Assembly: GCA_950295325.1 (NCBI GenBank)
Contig: OX485808.1
Location: 3,908,501 to 3,972,500, forward strand
Origin: Polytrichum commune
Taxonomy: Eukaryota; Streptophyta; Polytrichopsida; Polytrichales; Polytrichaceae
Direction: 5' to 3'
Length of the DNA: 64,000 bases
Shown: positions 11,270 through 23,063 of the stretch, one piece after another
Position numbering within the stretch: the first letter of the stretch is position 1
How the letters are laid out: each line of letters begins with the position of its first letter
Notes under the pieces: model-generated
Told to the model about the DNA's origin: nothing
Database searches by the model: none
The model's input: only the letters and a program-made list of their open reading frames with translations
Position numbers and translations under genes: made by a program

Positions 11270-12300
11270 GGAGTCTAAACATAACATTACCTGGTCAAAT
11301 GGTTGAGTTTTATTTCTATATTTAGCAATTGACAAGGGCCTCCATTATCAAGTTATTTTTACAGGATGAAATTGACACTGGTATGAATAGTGAATAATGC
11401 CACTATGAACAATGTTTTCAATAAATAATGTCGGGATGAACAATATTTCTTATGTAAAGTGCCGGGAAAATATCTCCACCAAACTTTTCAAGTCTTAGCA
11501 TGTGTTTATGAACAACAACTAAATATTAATATTCTGTTCATGGGGCCTACATAATAATATTACACTATTCCAGAGTCTAGTAAAATGACCCAAATGGCTG
11601 AGTATAGTTTTTTTTTTTGCTAGAGTTCATTACTGTTGGTTTACGATTTTGTGACGTGCCCGCTAACTACACTAAATATTGCATTTAGTATCACCAATAC
11701 TGTATCTCTTGCTCAATACTAATCGTAAACCGCTAGTTTCAACAACACTAATTGTAAACTTGACATTATTTGTCATTCCTTGTAAATCTTATTGGGAATT
11801 ATAGATTTACAATGTTGCAATTACCATCACGTACTAAGTGATTTCTTATCCAAATTTCAATCATAAATTACAATACCTCATTGCATAAATGTTAGGATGC
11901 AAAATATACCAAATTTTATTTTGAATAATTGACACTTGGATGAACTAAAAGTAAGTCTAGATGATAGTATGCGCAAACTTATTCATAAAAAGTGTCATTG
12001 GCAAAGCCACCACAATGACATAAAATACCATATGACACTGAATACAAGATTTAGTGTAGTGTGTGAAGTCGCCATTGTTTGGGGTGAAGATCCCGGTAAC
12101 TAAGAGACTCACAGACGTGGTGGGTAAGTAACTTGTGCACGAATGTGTATGAAACCACCGCATTTCAGGCACAAATCCATAACTACATTTGCCATTTTTC
12201 TTCCCTGCATCGGCATCTATTGGACCTTTTCAATTTGTGTCGGGAAATGTTAGTCCTCCCGACAGCCACTCCCCATTCCATGGACTTTCGCTCTTGGTTC
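11270..12300. other. Gene-free AT-rich stretch
   Basis: No gene is seen. ACACTAAAT and ATTTAGTGT motifs, as at 1.6 kb, occur near 11,670 and 12,050. Confidence 0.5.
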
Positions 12301-12323
12301 CTCTGTTCCTTCCTCCCGCCCAC

Positions 12324-12340
12324 TATAAACCCACTATAAA
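12324..12340 (+). promoter_or_regulatory. Doubled TATA box
   Basis: ACTATAAACCCACTATAAAT contains two TATAAA words 11 bp apart, downstream of a pyrimidine-rich stretch. It lies about 430 bp before the start codon of the small gene at 12,766. Transcription would start near 12,360-12,375 and leave a 5' leader of about 400 nt, possibly with an intron. Assignment is by position and motif only. Confidence 0.5.
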
Positions 12341-12765
12341 TCCATGAACCATGTTCCTCATGACTTGTGAATCTCATCTTCCATAATTTCTATATTCAAG
12401 TGCAAAGTGCATTCATCGCCCACTTCGCACTTCATGTCCACGATTCAAGCTTCATCGATTGTTCTACACCTGCTGAGTCCCACTAGATTGCCTTCCGACT
12501 CCGATCCCCCGAACCTAGCTAGCACACTCAAATTCACTTGCTGCTTCTTCGCCCAGGCTTTGTGTAGATTGTCAGGGCTTTCTGTCTCTGCATTTTTCTG
12601 GGTTCCGGTACCCCGAGTGACTCGTATCACTGGATTTGTGGCTCCGTCATCATCAACGACACCGTTACTTTGAGCTCGCTGCACTTCTATTGGACCGGCG
12701 GGCGGTGCTTCCTGTGAGTGATCGTGACCCAAATTTTGGATTTGATAGAATAATCATCAGTAAAT

Positions 12766-13131
12766 ATGGCAGCGACGACGGTGATTGTGAACCACACCCA
12801 AGAGCCACTGCACATGAAAGTGGGGAACCAACCCCATTTTGCGGACTTGACGACGGTGGCAAAGGGGGCCAAGTACACCATGCGCGTGGATTTCAATGCG
12901 ACCTACCAAGAGTTCTTGATGGGCGTGGATGCCCAAGGGAAGAAGCTGATTGTGAGTTCGGACGATTGCTGTGACTACAAATGCATCACCGTCAAGGAAG
13001 TAAATGGCAAGTTTGATGTGCACAAAGAGCCTCGTCAGCATGTGGTGGACACAGCAACCAGTAATAGTGATAGAGTGGCAGCGAAGAAGCCCATGTTCTC
13101 CAGCTGGAAGCTATGTCGATCGTTCGACTAG
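12766..13131 (+). CDS. Small intact plant protein (121 aa), function unknown
   Basis: This is the best stand-alone gene in the left half. The start AATATGGCAGCG has A at -3 and G at +4, a good plant context, and the frame is open for 121 codons. The protein begins MAATTVIVNHTQEPLHMKVG and goes on with short alternating hydrophobic and charged segments that suggest a beta-rich fold (about residues 1-85). A DDCCDYKC cluster lies near 66-73. The last 35 residues are polar and end in basic/aromatic WKLCRSFD. There is no signal peptide or membrane segment. I do not recognise the family with certainty. The codon pattern is GC-richer than the flanks, as expected of a real exon. Confidence 0.65.
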   Translation: MAATTVIVNHTQEPLHMKVGNQPHFADLTTVAKGAKYTMRVDFNATYQEFLMGVDAQGKKLIVSSDDCCDYKCITVKEVNGKFDVHKEPRQHVVDTATSNSDRVAAKKPMFSSWKLCRSFD

Positions 13132-15004
13132 CTGAGTCACACTATTGACTCATTGAAAGCTTGCTAGTGTGGGCTATATTACCGTGAAGCTAATTATAGA
13201 GCTACCCATGATAATTTCCCAACTTATAGGTATGCGCAATTATATACCATCGTCAGTGGAGAGAAGTTGGAAGCTCAAAGGTTATGAGGTTCTGGAGACT
13301 AGATGAGCCTTCTAAGTTTTGTATGCAGGCTAGTAAGAAGTTCAATTAGCTCTAAACTTCACAGCTTCAGTTTATATATGTGTATATTCTCTAGAGTTTT
13401 GAGCTCTCAGTTTCCATGTTGTCTCAGAGTGTGTATATTTGTATCCCCTATGTATATGACACAGTGGAACTTCTATTAGATATCTGGGAATCAATCTTGT
13501 TTTGCTGGGCCTCAGCAAGCATGATACTCTTGGCCATTTAGGTTACAAGGTTATCATCTGCAATTATATCGATCACAAATGCCATAGGAGATAGATGATA
13601 AGCTTAGAAGAATCCTGAACTGCAAGTTCGGTTGTTTCTACTTAAATAGGAATATTGCAGTTTTTTCTTGCTCTGTATGTCGACAATGACAACAAAAAAT
13701 TCTATATATAATGGAAGCACTTTCCCATCTAAGTTTAAGCACCAAAACTTGTCTCATTTCTCTCATTGGGTCACGGGTGCTCTGGGGAGGCCAAGCACAT
13801 CACCGACTGAAGTATGATTATTAACATACAAACCGATTCATGAGCACCACAGCGCCTTTCATAAGCACCAAATTTACTTTATAATCACCAACTCTACCAA
13901 CTCAAGTAGTCTCATTGAGTACCTTCATAATCATAAACTCAACCAACTCAGGCCTATTTGTTGCGGTTCCTCTTATTAGATATCCATCTTATACACTTGT
14001 CTGATCATTTATAGCAGTTCACCATATATCTTTGTGACTTAGAGTTTGACCACCTTACAAATTCCCACCTGATGGACTGCTATGTTACATGAGTAAGTTT
14101 TGTTTTTAAGTTCTTAAAGGTGATTTCAAATTCCCCACATTTTTTTCTGGTCTTCCGCATTCTCTCTAACACTACATATTAAACGTACATATCTTTTAAG
14201 CCTCCATTCTACCAACGGGGTCTCCTTTTATCATTACATGCCTTAGAATCTGGAACCCCCTGACAATGGCACCATCAACGAATGGAAGAATTCAAGCACA
14301 CTCTGTCTACACATAGTTCTCCTCATCAGCTGATTCTAACTCTATCCTGGAGGTATGCGTTAAGAACCACTCACAAACGCTTCCACGAAGCCCTGCAACC
14401 CACCGCATCCGTATTGGTGATGTTTACACCTGCTATGTGATGCCTTAGGTTGCGGCTGCAATTCTTCGCTGCACGACAAGATCATCCTCTTGCTTTGCCA
14501 GTGCGCAAAGTGACGATTTTTTCAAGCCGTATAGTAAGCATGCTTTTACCGCTGACGTGCGTAGCAGCTGCTTGGCCCGACATCTCGCGTTCCTCAAAAT
14601 GTAACTCATTTGTATCAACATCCAAAGGTTAGTACCTGTCCTTTGTCATCATGCAACATGCTATGTATTGTTACAATTAGTAAGCATAGTTAGGGTTTCG
14701 GCATTGTTAGAACGTAGAAGCTGGAAACTTTTGGAAGCTTCGTAGGTGGAAACTTCTGGAAGCTGAGTTGTTACCATTTCACTTAGTATTGCCATCAAGT
14801 TCTTAGGTAGTTTGATTCATTTTTGCTATGACTGTAATGAGACATGTGGTTTGCACTGTAATAAAGGTAGTAAATAGGAATTGATACACATCACGTGTGA
14901 GCTATGGAAGCTTGTCTGGTTTATTGTTCCAATATTATGTATTCATGAAATCTTATTTACCTAGCTCTCATTAACTGCATGAAGGAATGTCAAAATTACA
15001 CTAC
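13132..15004. other. 3' region of small gene and gene-free sequence
   Basis: Sequence after the stop is T-rich with TATATATG-type far-upstream elements near 13,370-13,470, a plausible 3' UTR and polyadenylation zone. Beyond about 13.6 kb I see no convincing exon. A minus-strand open stretch at about 14,450-14,630 has protein-like composition but no firm splice sites. Confidence 0.4.
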
Positions 15005-15247
15005 CTGTGACTCTATGGGAGAGTCTTTCCAATGACCTGGACATTGCGCACATATTCTCTTCCAAAATGTGTTCAAGGCTGTGTTTGTTTGCTCCTCCCA
15101 TGTCGATTCCCAAGGGAAACAGCGCACACCAATGTCGTACATCCATTTCTTCATTTCAGTCCACAGTGTCCCGAATGGCTCCCCTCTCTCGTTCACCATG
15201 TCATTATTTCCATTAGGTCGTCCTTCTTTGACCTTTTTCCTTTCCTC
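15005..15247 (-). CDS. Candidate internal exon, TE-like protein (81 codons)
   Basis: On the minus strand, an acceptor (CATATAG) at 15,248 and a donor (CAG|GTAGTG) at 15,005 bound 243 nt that are open in phase 0 at both sides. The peptide starts EERKKVKEGRPNG, contains GTLWTEMKKWMYDIGVRCFP and TWEEQTNTALNTFWKRIC, and ends WKDSPIESQ. Its regular Trp/Cys content looks like genuine protein. A strong donor (ATGCAG|GTAAGT) lies upstream at 15,484, but the frame before it is short. I do not know the family; a decayed transposon gene is the likeliest reading. Confidence 0.35.
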
Positions 15248-16526
15248 CTATATGAGCATCATATTTTTGTCATAATCGTAATAAGTATATGTTTGCATTC
15301 CTCTCCGCTTTGCACTGGTTTCCTGGGCTGCTTGATTCTCATGTTTCTCGAAATGAATGCTGCGTTGATTTGCCCCTTGGACCCAAACAAGCAATCACAC
15401 ATTTTTATATAAGTCTCCATTTCTGAACTTTGGTGCATCAGAAGTCATGTAAATCCATAGTCAAATAGTCTTTTTCCACTTACCTGCATTTCCTTTGTCG
15501 GGCGGTCTCTCCTCTGAACACTGCTCCGAAGTAGGAAAATCTTCCTTGCATTTCATGCGTTCTCTTTGCCCTTGGCCGCTCTGCTCGTCAATCCCTGTAC
15601 TGTCAATCCCATGTTGATGTAGACGTATTGCCAGTCTTACTCCCTTTCGCGAATGCAGGTGCAACCATTTGGCCCCCATTTCCTCTCCGTGTATACGCGT
15701 ATGTCCCCTCTTGCATACATGATCACTAACCCTGGACTTCCGCTCACCAATTTGCAAACTTGCACCTAGTTCTCTTCTTTGCAGCGAGCTCTCATTGATG
15801 TGCACACAATCTCAGCTTCCACCGCATTCCGAACACAATGTCGCAAGGGCCAGCGCTGTAATTACACGTCTCAGATTCCTCTTGCTCCATCCTATCGGAT
15901 GGTTGGTAATCAATGAGCCTATCATCAATGTCCCTTCATTATTAAGACGTGATGCATCCCCCTGCCTGAATCCGCTCTACTTTCAATCACGGCCAGACAT
16001 TTCGTTAGGGGTGTTGTGATCTTTTATGTCAAGGAAGTTCCCTCTTGTCTACTCTAACATTCCTCCTATTGTCTTATACTCCTTTACCTGGAATCGTCAT
16101 TTGCACCTTGCCGCGTCTTCTTTGATTAGTCTAGATTTGCAACTCGTCGAGGTTGCCTACAATACACATGGCTTGGCGATACTGGTTGTGTTTCGTCCTT
16201 TTACATCAATTCTTCTAGCCTGCTGACCTTACCTCACCGGGTTTCTTTTTCCCAAATTTGTTTTGCCTTTAGTGCACTATTTACTATTCACTGAGGAACT
16301 TGTAATGAAAGGCGGCTTCGTTTACTATGTTCCTGGATATTGTGCTAACTCATACTATTTCTGTTTGATGAATTAAGGTTATTTACCACGTTCCTCCCAA
16401 AACATGCATGTTCCAGACTGTTACTGATCGCCACAATTCAAGTGCCTTTATTGATATTTGTGCACGAGTATGTTGAATAGTGTTATGAGATGTATGTCTA
16501 TGTTACTCAATGGTCTACAAGTTGAT
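15248..16526. other. Gene-free stretch
   Basis: Apart from the donor-like site at 15,484 and open frames on both strands that overlap each other, I see nothing that can be supported as a gene. Confidence 0.35.
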
Positions 16527-16810
16527 TGTTAGGATAACCGTCCTAGGCTACCTTATAGGTCTTGGACGTAGAGTAATAACAAAAGGTTCAGGATTAGGTG
16601 GCTAATTAATATTAGCCGTCATCTAGATTAGTGAGAATTGTGTCAGAGAATATAGCGTCAGATTGTATTCATAAATACAATATGTGTGCATACTTATATA
16701 ATATAGCGCCTTACCCCGCAGGGGACAGAGCATTGTCTATCTTTGTTTTGTCTCCATCTTCTTTCATTATCCTTGCTCTCAACACATTATCAACACCAAC
16801 ACTCTAACCG
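16527..16810 (+). mobile_element. Copia-like LTR end with primer-binding region (remnant)
   Basis: The sequence starts TGTTAGGATAACC and reaches CTCTCAACA at 16,784, a TG...CA LTR of about 258 bp with a TATA-like TATAATATAG near its end. It is followed by CATTATCAACACCAACACTC, which resembles the TTATCAGCACGAG leader seen after many plant Copia LTRs. No second LTR, polyprotein or target duplication is found, so it is a truncated remnant. Confidence 0.45.
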
Positions 16811-18443
16811 GGCTATCTATCTCTCTCTCCCTCCTTGTGATTCCAACACTAATCTCTCATTCTTCTCTCTTTCTCTCGGAAGTTACTCTTTACTGCAATC
16901 AAACTAGTTTAATATTCAAGCCAATGTTTATTCCTAGCTACTTTTGAAAGCCTAGGGGCCAAGTTCCATATACCGGTCCCGGTTCATTTTTTAAACGAGT
17001 GAGAAACGGGTGACATCATCCAAAAAATAGATGATATCACCCATTTAATAAAGGGGTACTTCTATGTGGAATGCTAGTTTATTTTGATTTTCTACTTTCT
17101 CACTAAATTTGTTGACTGATAACACATGACACTTTATAAAGATGACCGGCAATGAAGATATTCATCAAAATATTAAAATAATATTTTAAAGTTTTCATTA
17201 GTGTTTCCATTTGGTTTGTATGCCTTATGTGTATATATACATTATTATTATTATTATTATTATTAAGATTTAGATTCTTAAAACATCATAAAATACATGT
17301 TCTCATGGATTTATTTTAATTCACAATGAAAAGTCTAATGATATAACATACACTTATCTTATATTTCTTTTTTCTTTTTCATTTCTTCTTATAACTAGAA
17401 TTTGAGTATATAAAGAATGCATGATGCAAGAAAAAAATTTGATATTTTCGGCAACTAATGTTGTCATGTCGTAGTTGCTACAACATTGTGAATTGCTATG
17501 AAAAATGTTCTTCATAAAATTGTCAAAGAGACAAATTATAGAAAAAAAACGAAAAAATATATTTAATATGATTTGTCAATAACACCTCGATACGGATTCA
17601 ATGATTTATCTCACATACATTGAATATATTCATAAGGCAGAAATATTGGGTATTTCTTATGAATCATGGTACATCAAGCCAAGGTCCATAAATCGATGAA
17701 ATTAATATTCAGAGCTCATAATGTAAGATGATCTAGAATTTTTTCAGAATTTTTTTTTGAATTTTTGTTAAAATATTTTATTGTATTTGAGATATTGTCG
17801 GATTACACATGAAGAGAATACTAGGTTTAAGAATCATTGTTGAGAAGTAGATGACTATTTCTAAACAAGTGGCTATAGTTTTGCGTCGACTAGCGACCGG
17901 AATTTTACATTACACCGTGGGCAAGGTGTTTGAAGTTGCGGCATATATAAGTGTGAAAATTTCCAAGAGGTTTCTAAAATCTCTTTTCATTGCCACAATA
18001 TCTTTCTATTTAAAATGGCTAGTATATGAATGGTTGATCAATGTAAAACTTGGATTTTAAAACATTTATGACATTCTATAACATTTAAATGGTAAAAAAT
18101 TTGATTGCACTTACTTTCTATTTAATAAACTCATCGACACTAACAGTATAAATTGGTTTGATAGACATCACAATTATAGTATAATTTTACAAGCAATTAT
18201 GAACTCTAAAATTAAATTCATTAATGTTTTTTTTCGGATTTCCGGGATCTGTACATAATAATTATATTTTTTTCGCTTCAAACTTAAAATATATGATATC
18301 AATGCTGGAATATTAAATGGAGCTATAAAATAAATACAAAGTACGAATATTCATAAATTTATTATAAGCAATACAGGATACACGACAAACCAAAATATGT
18401 TTGTACGACAGTCGAGACAATGAACCAATGACAAATATAGATC

Positions 18444-19283
18444 TTCAATTATTGGCACTAATGTATGAGGTGTGAATGAAGCATGTAGTAGAGGCGCTTG
18501 AGTTCCCACCTCATCTTGCACTTTTGTTTTCTTGACTATAGGTTTTACCGGTGAAGATACGTTTTTCACACTATTACAATCTTCACATGTGATGCAACAT
18601 CGAGAATGCTGGTAGACAAAATTGAGTTGAAGAAGGTCCTAGGGGGAAATCTTTAGCTCGTAGGATCAAAGTCAAGCTTTTAAGATTATAATGTCGATGT
18701 TTCGAAGCGTAAGAAGTACGTTCAAAGCTCTCGTTCGTGGTGATTACGAGCCCCTAGATGAGTGTTCGTTGGTGTGGCCACCGATGCTCTTCGTGTATAT
18801 GCATAGGGATGATTTCTTAACAGAGGCATCTAAGGATTTGCGCAGATGGCTAGCAAACAAGAAGAAGACTAACATTGTGAAGCACATCCCCCTGGTTTGC
18901 TCCGAAGGCTACGCTCTTTGGGATTTGTTCATACTCCCATCAATCGGGGCTGCATTCGCAGCTGCCATCAGGATTGATGAAAAGACCTTTACGAAGGCCA
19001 GATATCGGTGTGTATACGCAAGTGTGAGGGATATCTGGGACATTAAGCCAGACATAATTCCTGAAAGTTCAAGGAAAGACCTAGGCTTGCTGCGGTACTG
19101 TGAAGTGCCAAAGAGAGGAATAGGTAGGCTTTCATGTTGAGCTTCTTGGTGATGATGGTACATGTGTTAAACAAGGGGTGTGCAAAGCTTCCTAACCGGA
19201 GGACTATTTCCACGGTGACATTCTCGGTGACTCCCATGTGGACATCTCCATAACTACTTCGGAGAGCTTGATGGGTCATCGGC
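18444..19283 (+). pseudogene. Gene fragment copy P (duplicate of 24.0-27.7 kb)
   Basis: This 840-bp block is repeated almost unchanged, in inverted orientation, at 23,998-27,710. The longest frame (18,691-19,140) begins MSMFRSVRSTFKAL and contains LVWPPMLFVYMHRDD, KHIPLVCSEGYALWDLF and YCEVPKRG. A second frame continues after about 19,130 (VELLGDDGTCVKQGVC, PEDYFHGDILGDSHVG), which implies an intron or frameshift in between, and one in-frame stop breaks it. I do not recognise the parent gene. Its position inside a TIR element suggests capture by that element. Confidence 0.55.
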
Positions 19284-19549
19284 AACAATCTTAAAAAAAT
19301 CAATGACAAATATTGATCTTCAAAAGATACCTTCATTCAATGTAGCATGTTATTTGTTATATAACATTGTTATATGTAAGAATATCATCATAGATAAAAA
19401 TTTAGTTCTTTGGATCACTATGATGAAGGATATACCGAGATTGTAGACCGCACCGCACCAGAAAATGAAACCGGACAATTGCAATTAACAATTGCAATAC
19501 ACATATATATTTTTAAAGCTACATGCTTCAATGAATAAATAAATAAATA

Positions 19550-20310
19550 AAAATATGAAATTTATGAATAATATACAATCATATGTATACGATAAATATT
19601 CATTGATACCAAAAAATTTCATTACTTAAAATTGGTATGCATTTTTTAGCAAAAAAAAAGACTAGGTCCTACAAATCAAGAATATGTCCAAATAGTGTAT
19701 AATCCAACAAATAAATAAAAATTCTAGTCTAAGATTCATTTATAGTGAAAGAATGTGATTCATTTACATTATATATTCATATAAAGAATGTGATTAGCTA
19801 TCCATGGACACCAAAACATATTTTTGATAATAGATATTGATATTTGAGACAAAAAAAAACAAGATTATGTTCTAACATTCAAGAAAATGTACAAAAAATA
19901 TAGATTCCAACAAACAATGTAGTATTCCGATTTTGCATTCACTTATAGTATGAAACTTATTACATATTTGTGCAAAAGATGTGATTACCTATTTCTGGAT
20001 GTCAAAAACATATTTTTTTAGAGTTAATATCGATGTTTGAAAACAAAAAATCAAGACTATATCCTAAAATTCAAAAATATGTGGAGAAAATATAGATTTA
20101 AGCGAACATCATAGTATTTTGGTGTCACATTCACTTACAATATGAAATTTATTACATATTTATGTAAAGATTGTGATTAGCTATCGATGGATATCAAGAA
20201 CATATTTTTTGAAATTGATATAAAATTTTTTAAGCAAAAAAATAACACTATGTCAAAAAATCTCAAGAACATTCATTTTTTAAAATATGAGTTTTTAATT
20301 TTTACATTCA
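19550..20310 (+). repeat. About 191-bp AT-rich tandem repeats
   Basis: Units carry GTGATTAGCTATCSATGGA-like blocks at about 19,789, 19,980 and 20,171, with a partial older unit before them. Each also has an ATTCACTTAYARTATGAAA block and an A-rich run. They are confined to the interior of the 5-kb TIR element. Confidence 0.65.
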
Positions 20311-20449
20311 TAGAAATGTATTACAACATAAAAATATACTATCTTATAATTTGAGATTCAATATCAATCATTAATGTTTAAAATATTAACTAATTGAACG
20401 AAGTCCATCACCAATGGACATTAATGCCTTTATGTAACCACGACTAGTT

Positions 20450-21340
20450 TTCTCGATAGATATGATCTGTCGATGCTTGAGCTCCAACATCTTAAATTAT
20501 CGAGCGTCTTCATGATCCATTGTTTTGTGATATTGTAGTTCGTCTAATTTTTCACCTTCATTTATAATAATCATAATAATTTTCATGTTGTCTTTTATAA
20601 CGTGTAATTTACCCTCCAAAATTTTGTCGGAGAATGTACATTTCTTCGTAGAATGAGTATCGTAATCATCATCACCGACAATGGTATTTGGTGAGGGAAT
20701 TAGATCACCTATGTATAGTCAAATCAATTACATAAACATATAATTCACCAATGATACATTTATTAAAAAATATGTAACATAAGTAAATTATTACTTATCA
20801 TCTGTTGATGATACAGATGAACTATCAAATGACAAGATTCCCACATCTACCGCACAAGAGCATCTCAGATACTTCTCGGCTACGACATCATAAATCACAA
20901 TTGTCAATGATACCTTAGGAAACCTCACAGAGTGGTGATGTTTTCATCTTTAAGTTATTCATTTGAAAATAAATATTTTTGTCCCGATGGAATTTTCTTT
21001 TGATAGTTATAATTTTTTTTAAAATTACCTACAAAAAAATTTCCACTTTTCTTGACATTATGATCTAGATAGACTAGATTGTACTACGGATCGTGTCACC
21101 ATATTCTCCTTAAGTTTTACCTATTTCTCGCTTGCCATAACTATCAAAGTATACCAATTATTTATATCCGCCTACAAAAAATAATCAATCCATTTACAAA
21201 CAACCAATATTAAATACTCACTTAAATTTCATTTGCCTCTTGAGTTTACTCGCCTCTAAACCTTGCGGAGCTCTAAATGCCATGTTCATATCATTGAAAC
21301 TTTGAGAGTTTAAAATTATCTCATCGACAATTCATACTTG
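20450..21340 (-). pseudogene. Decayed exon-like sequence in TIR element
   Basis: Read on the minus strand, 21,210-21,340 gives a phrase ending EASKLKRQMKFK before a GTGAGT-type donor. The stretch 20,690-20,450 gives an acidic then Glu/Lys/His-rich phrase (GDDDYDTHSTKKCTFSD, later MLELKHRQII) with one in-frame stop. This layout recalls the Myb/SANT-like partner protein of PIF/Harbinger elements, but no diagnostic residue is visible. Weak. Confidence 0.2.
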
Positions 21341-22082
21341 TGCCATGATGATTGTATATCACTAAATATATATACACAAAACGAAAAAGAAGAATCAATT
21401 AAAATATATATGATATATATATAATTTAAAACAATGAAATTGATAAATATTATATGAATTCAAAACTTTAAACCCTAAAAAAAATTATTCAATCAATAAA
21501 AAATTATTCATATATGTGAATAGTGACTAAATGATTATTCATGCATACTAATAAACTCAAAAGAGTAACAATAAATACTAATATTACATCACACATACAA
21601 AATCTCATTCAACTAATAGATTTGTATCTTGCCCTTGACAAAAGAGTACCACTGAATCACAATGAGCCCTAGGATTACTCCTATAAAGAAAGGACTTGAA
21701 GAACAAAGTGACCTTTAGTACCCAAGGGTGAACCCAAGATGACCGGCCGATCCGGTCACCGGAGCTTTCTAACCGGCACATGTCCTTCTTCTGACCGTTA
21801 GGACCGCCTGTCCTTTGGCTCCCGTCCTTGCACAATGTACAATGCGGGACACCCATCCATGTGGGCTACTTGTCCTTGGGTGAGAGGGATGGGCACAGTA
21901 CCCTTTTTTCACTGGCCCACTCATTTATTTCTATTTTTTTTAAAAGGGCCGGGACCGGTACATGGAACCTTGCCCTAAGGCATGTGGACCCAGCAACTTC
22001 AGCAAGCTTAAATTCTGAAGCATAAGATATAAATTTATGCACAAGTGAGGAATAAGGAATGAAGCTAACTATAAGAACCTGT

Positions 22083-22700
22083 TTGAGCTTCTTATGTTGC
22101 TCATGCATTCTCAGCTGCAAAATAACCTCCTTGGCTTTCAAATTCAACACATCCAGACACAGCTTCCAAGTCATTTGAAGGTTGATCTGAGACTCTAGAG
22201 ATTTCAACGTTTTCATTGCCATGCCCACTCCTTCCTTCATCCTTTCCAACAATATCAAGCTTGTTAATTGTCACACCACAAAAACTGTGCAAAAGAGTAA
22301 ATTACATGTGCGTAAATACATCCCACACGAGAACTCAAGTGAAACGAAGATGCAAGAGAAGGATAAGCACTGTTTCGCTTCAACGTACGTGTCACTCAGG
22401 GACTTCAAGTCAATGTCAGGTTGAATTAGTTTCTGCAAGAGCTTCAATCAATTCAAAACACCTATTGCAAAATATGTGCCATTGATAGTCCAAAGTTGCT
22501 GCATAAAAGCTCTCCTTAGTGACGATGTCTTCTTTGAATTCCTCAAGTTATTTCAGACTCTCTGTTTTCAAGGCTTTCAAGGCCTTCATGAACTTGCTTT
22601 TCTTAGTGATGATGTTTCCTTGAATTCCTCCGTGACTTTTTTTCAGACTCTCTGCTTCATAGGCCTCCAGTTGCAGTTTACACAGTACTGTAGCAAGTCA
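22083..22700 (-). pseudogene. Coiled-coil-like exon fragments, minus strand
   Basis: Two stretches look protein-like on the minus strand. 22,700-22,440 reads EFKEDIVTKESFYAATLDYQ and ends IEALAETNST before a stop; it contains a diverged duplication of about 105 bp. 22,270-22,083 reads MKTLKSLESQINLQMTWKLC and QLRMHEQHKKLK, a plausible coiled coil. Frames and splice sites do not join cleanly. They lie just outside the 5-kb TIR element, on the same strand as the broken gene at 23.7-27.7 kb, and could be its 3' part. Confidence 0.3.
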
Positions 22701-22855
22701 TCGTGTTAACCGTTATATAGAAATTTGAGACTAATTCCCTAACACCAATCTCACATTTATACCATGTCAACCCAACTAATGTGTTGTTGAGTTGAGAGAT
22801 GATGTCACCAATCTAACTCAATTAGACTGTTCTCGGAATTCTCAAACTCCTGCTC

Positions 22856-23063
22856 TTGCCTCTCCATTTCGATCTCACTCTTTTGGATACCCCGAAGTGC
22901 AAACTGAACAGGCTTGAGCCATGGTGCAGCGGAACAATCGATCTCATCGATCTCTTGAATAAGCATATGTCAGCTTTAAAAATGGATCCGGAATACAAGG
23001 CATTCAAGATTACTCCTAAGATGTTGGGTGTGCAACCGGATAAGTATCATAGTTATCACATAG
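22856..23063 (+). other. Weak candidate exon
   Basis: An open plus-strand frame reads CKLNRLEPWCSGTIDLIDLL and KMDPEYKAFKITPKMLGVQP, then meets a possible donor (ATAG|GTCCCC) at about 23,063. No partner exon is found. The rest, to 23.7 kb, is gene-free; an AAGGGGGAG polypurine tract at 23,361 might be an LTR-element remnant. Confidence 0.2.

Larger units (their letters stand above)
16955..21977. mobile_element. About 5-kb TIR DNA transposon with captured fragment
   Basis: Left end GGGCCAAGTTCCATATACCG at about 16,957 and right end (reverse complement, from 21,975) GGGCAAGGTTCCATGTACCG are inverted repeats, and both continue GTCCCGG. The flanking triplets are TAG and TAA, so a degraded TWA-type (Harbinger) target is possible but not proven. 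A subterminal hairpin (GGGTGACATCATC at 17,008-17,020 with its complement at 17,030-17,042) lies at the left. The interior holds the gene fragment at 18.4-19.3 kb, a 191-bp repeat array and decayed minus-strand exon-like sequence. No intact transposase. Confidence 0.65.

Noticed and set aside
15461-15805. 114-codon minus-strand ORF ending at a strong donor
   Set aside because: The phase at the donor does not match the next candidate exon and the composition is unremarkable. Kept only as a note.
18909-19336. Antisense ORFs in the duplicated gene fragment (also at 24,002-24,372)
   Set aside because: They look protein-like, but the sense strand carries a longer continuous message that extends beyond the duplication, so these are taken as shadows.
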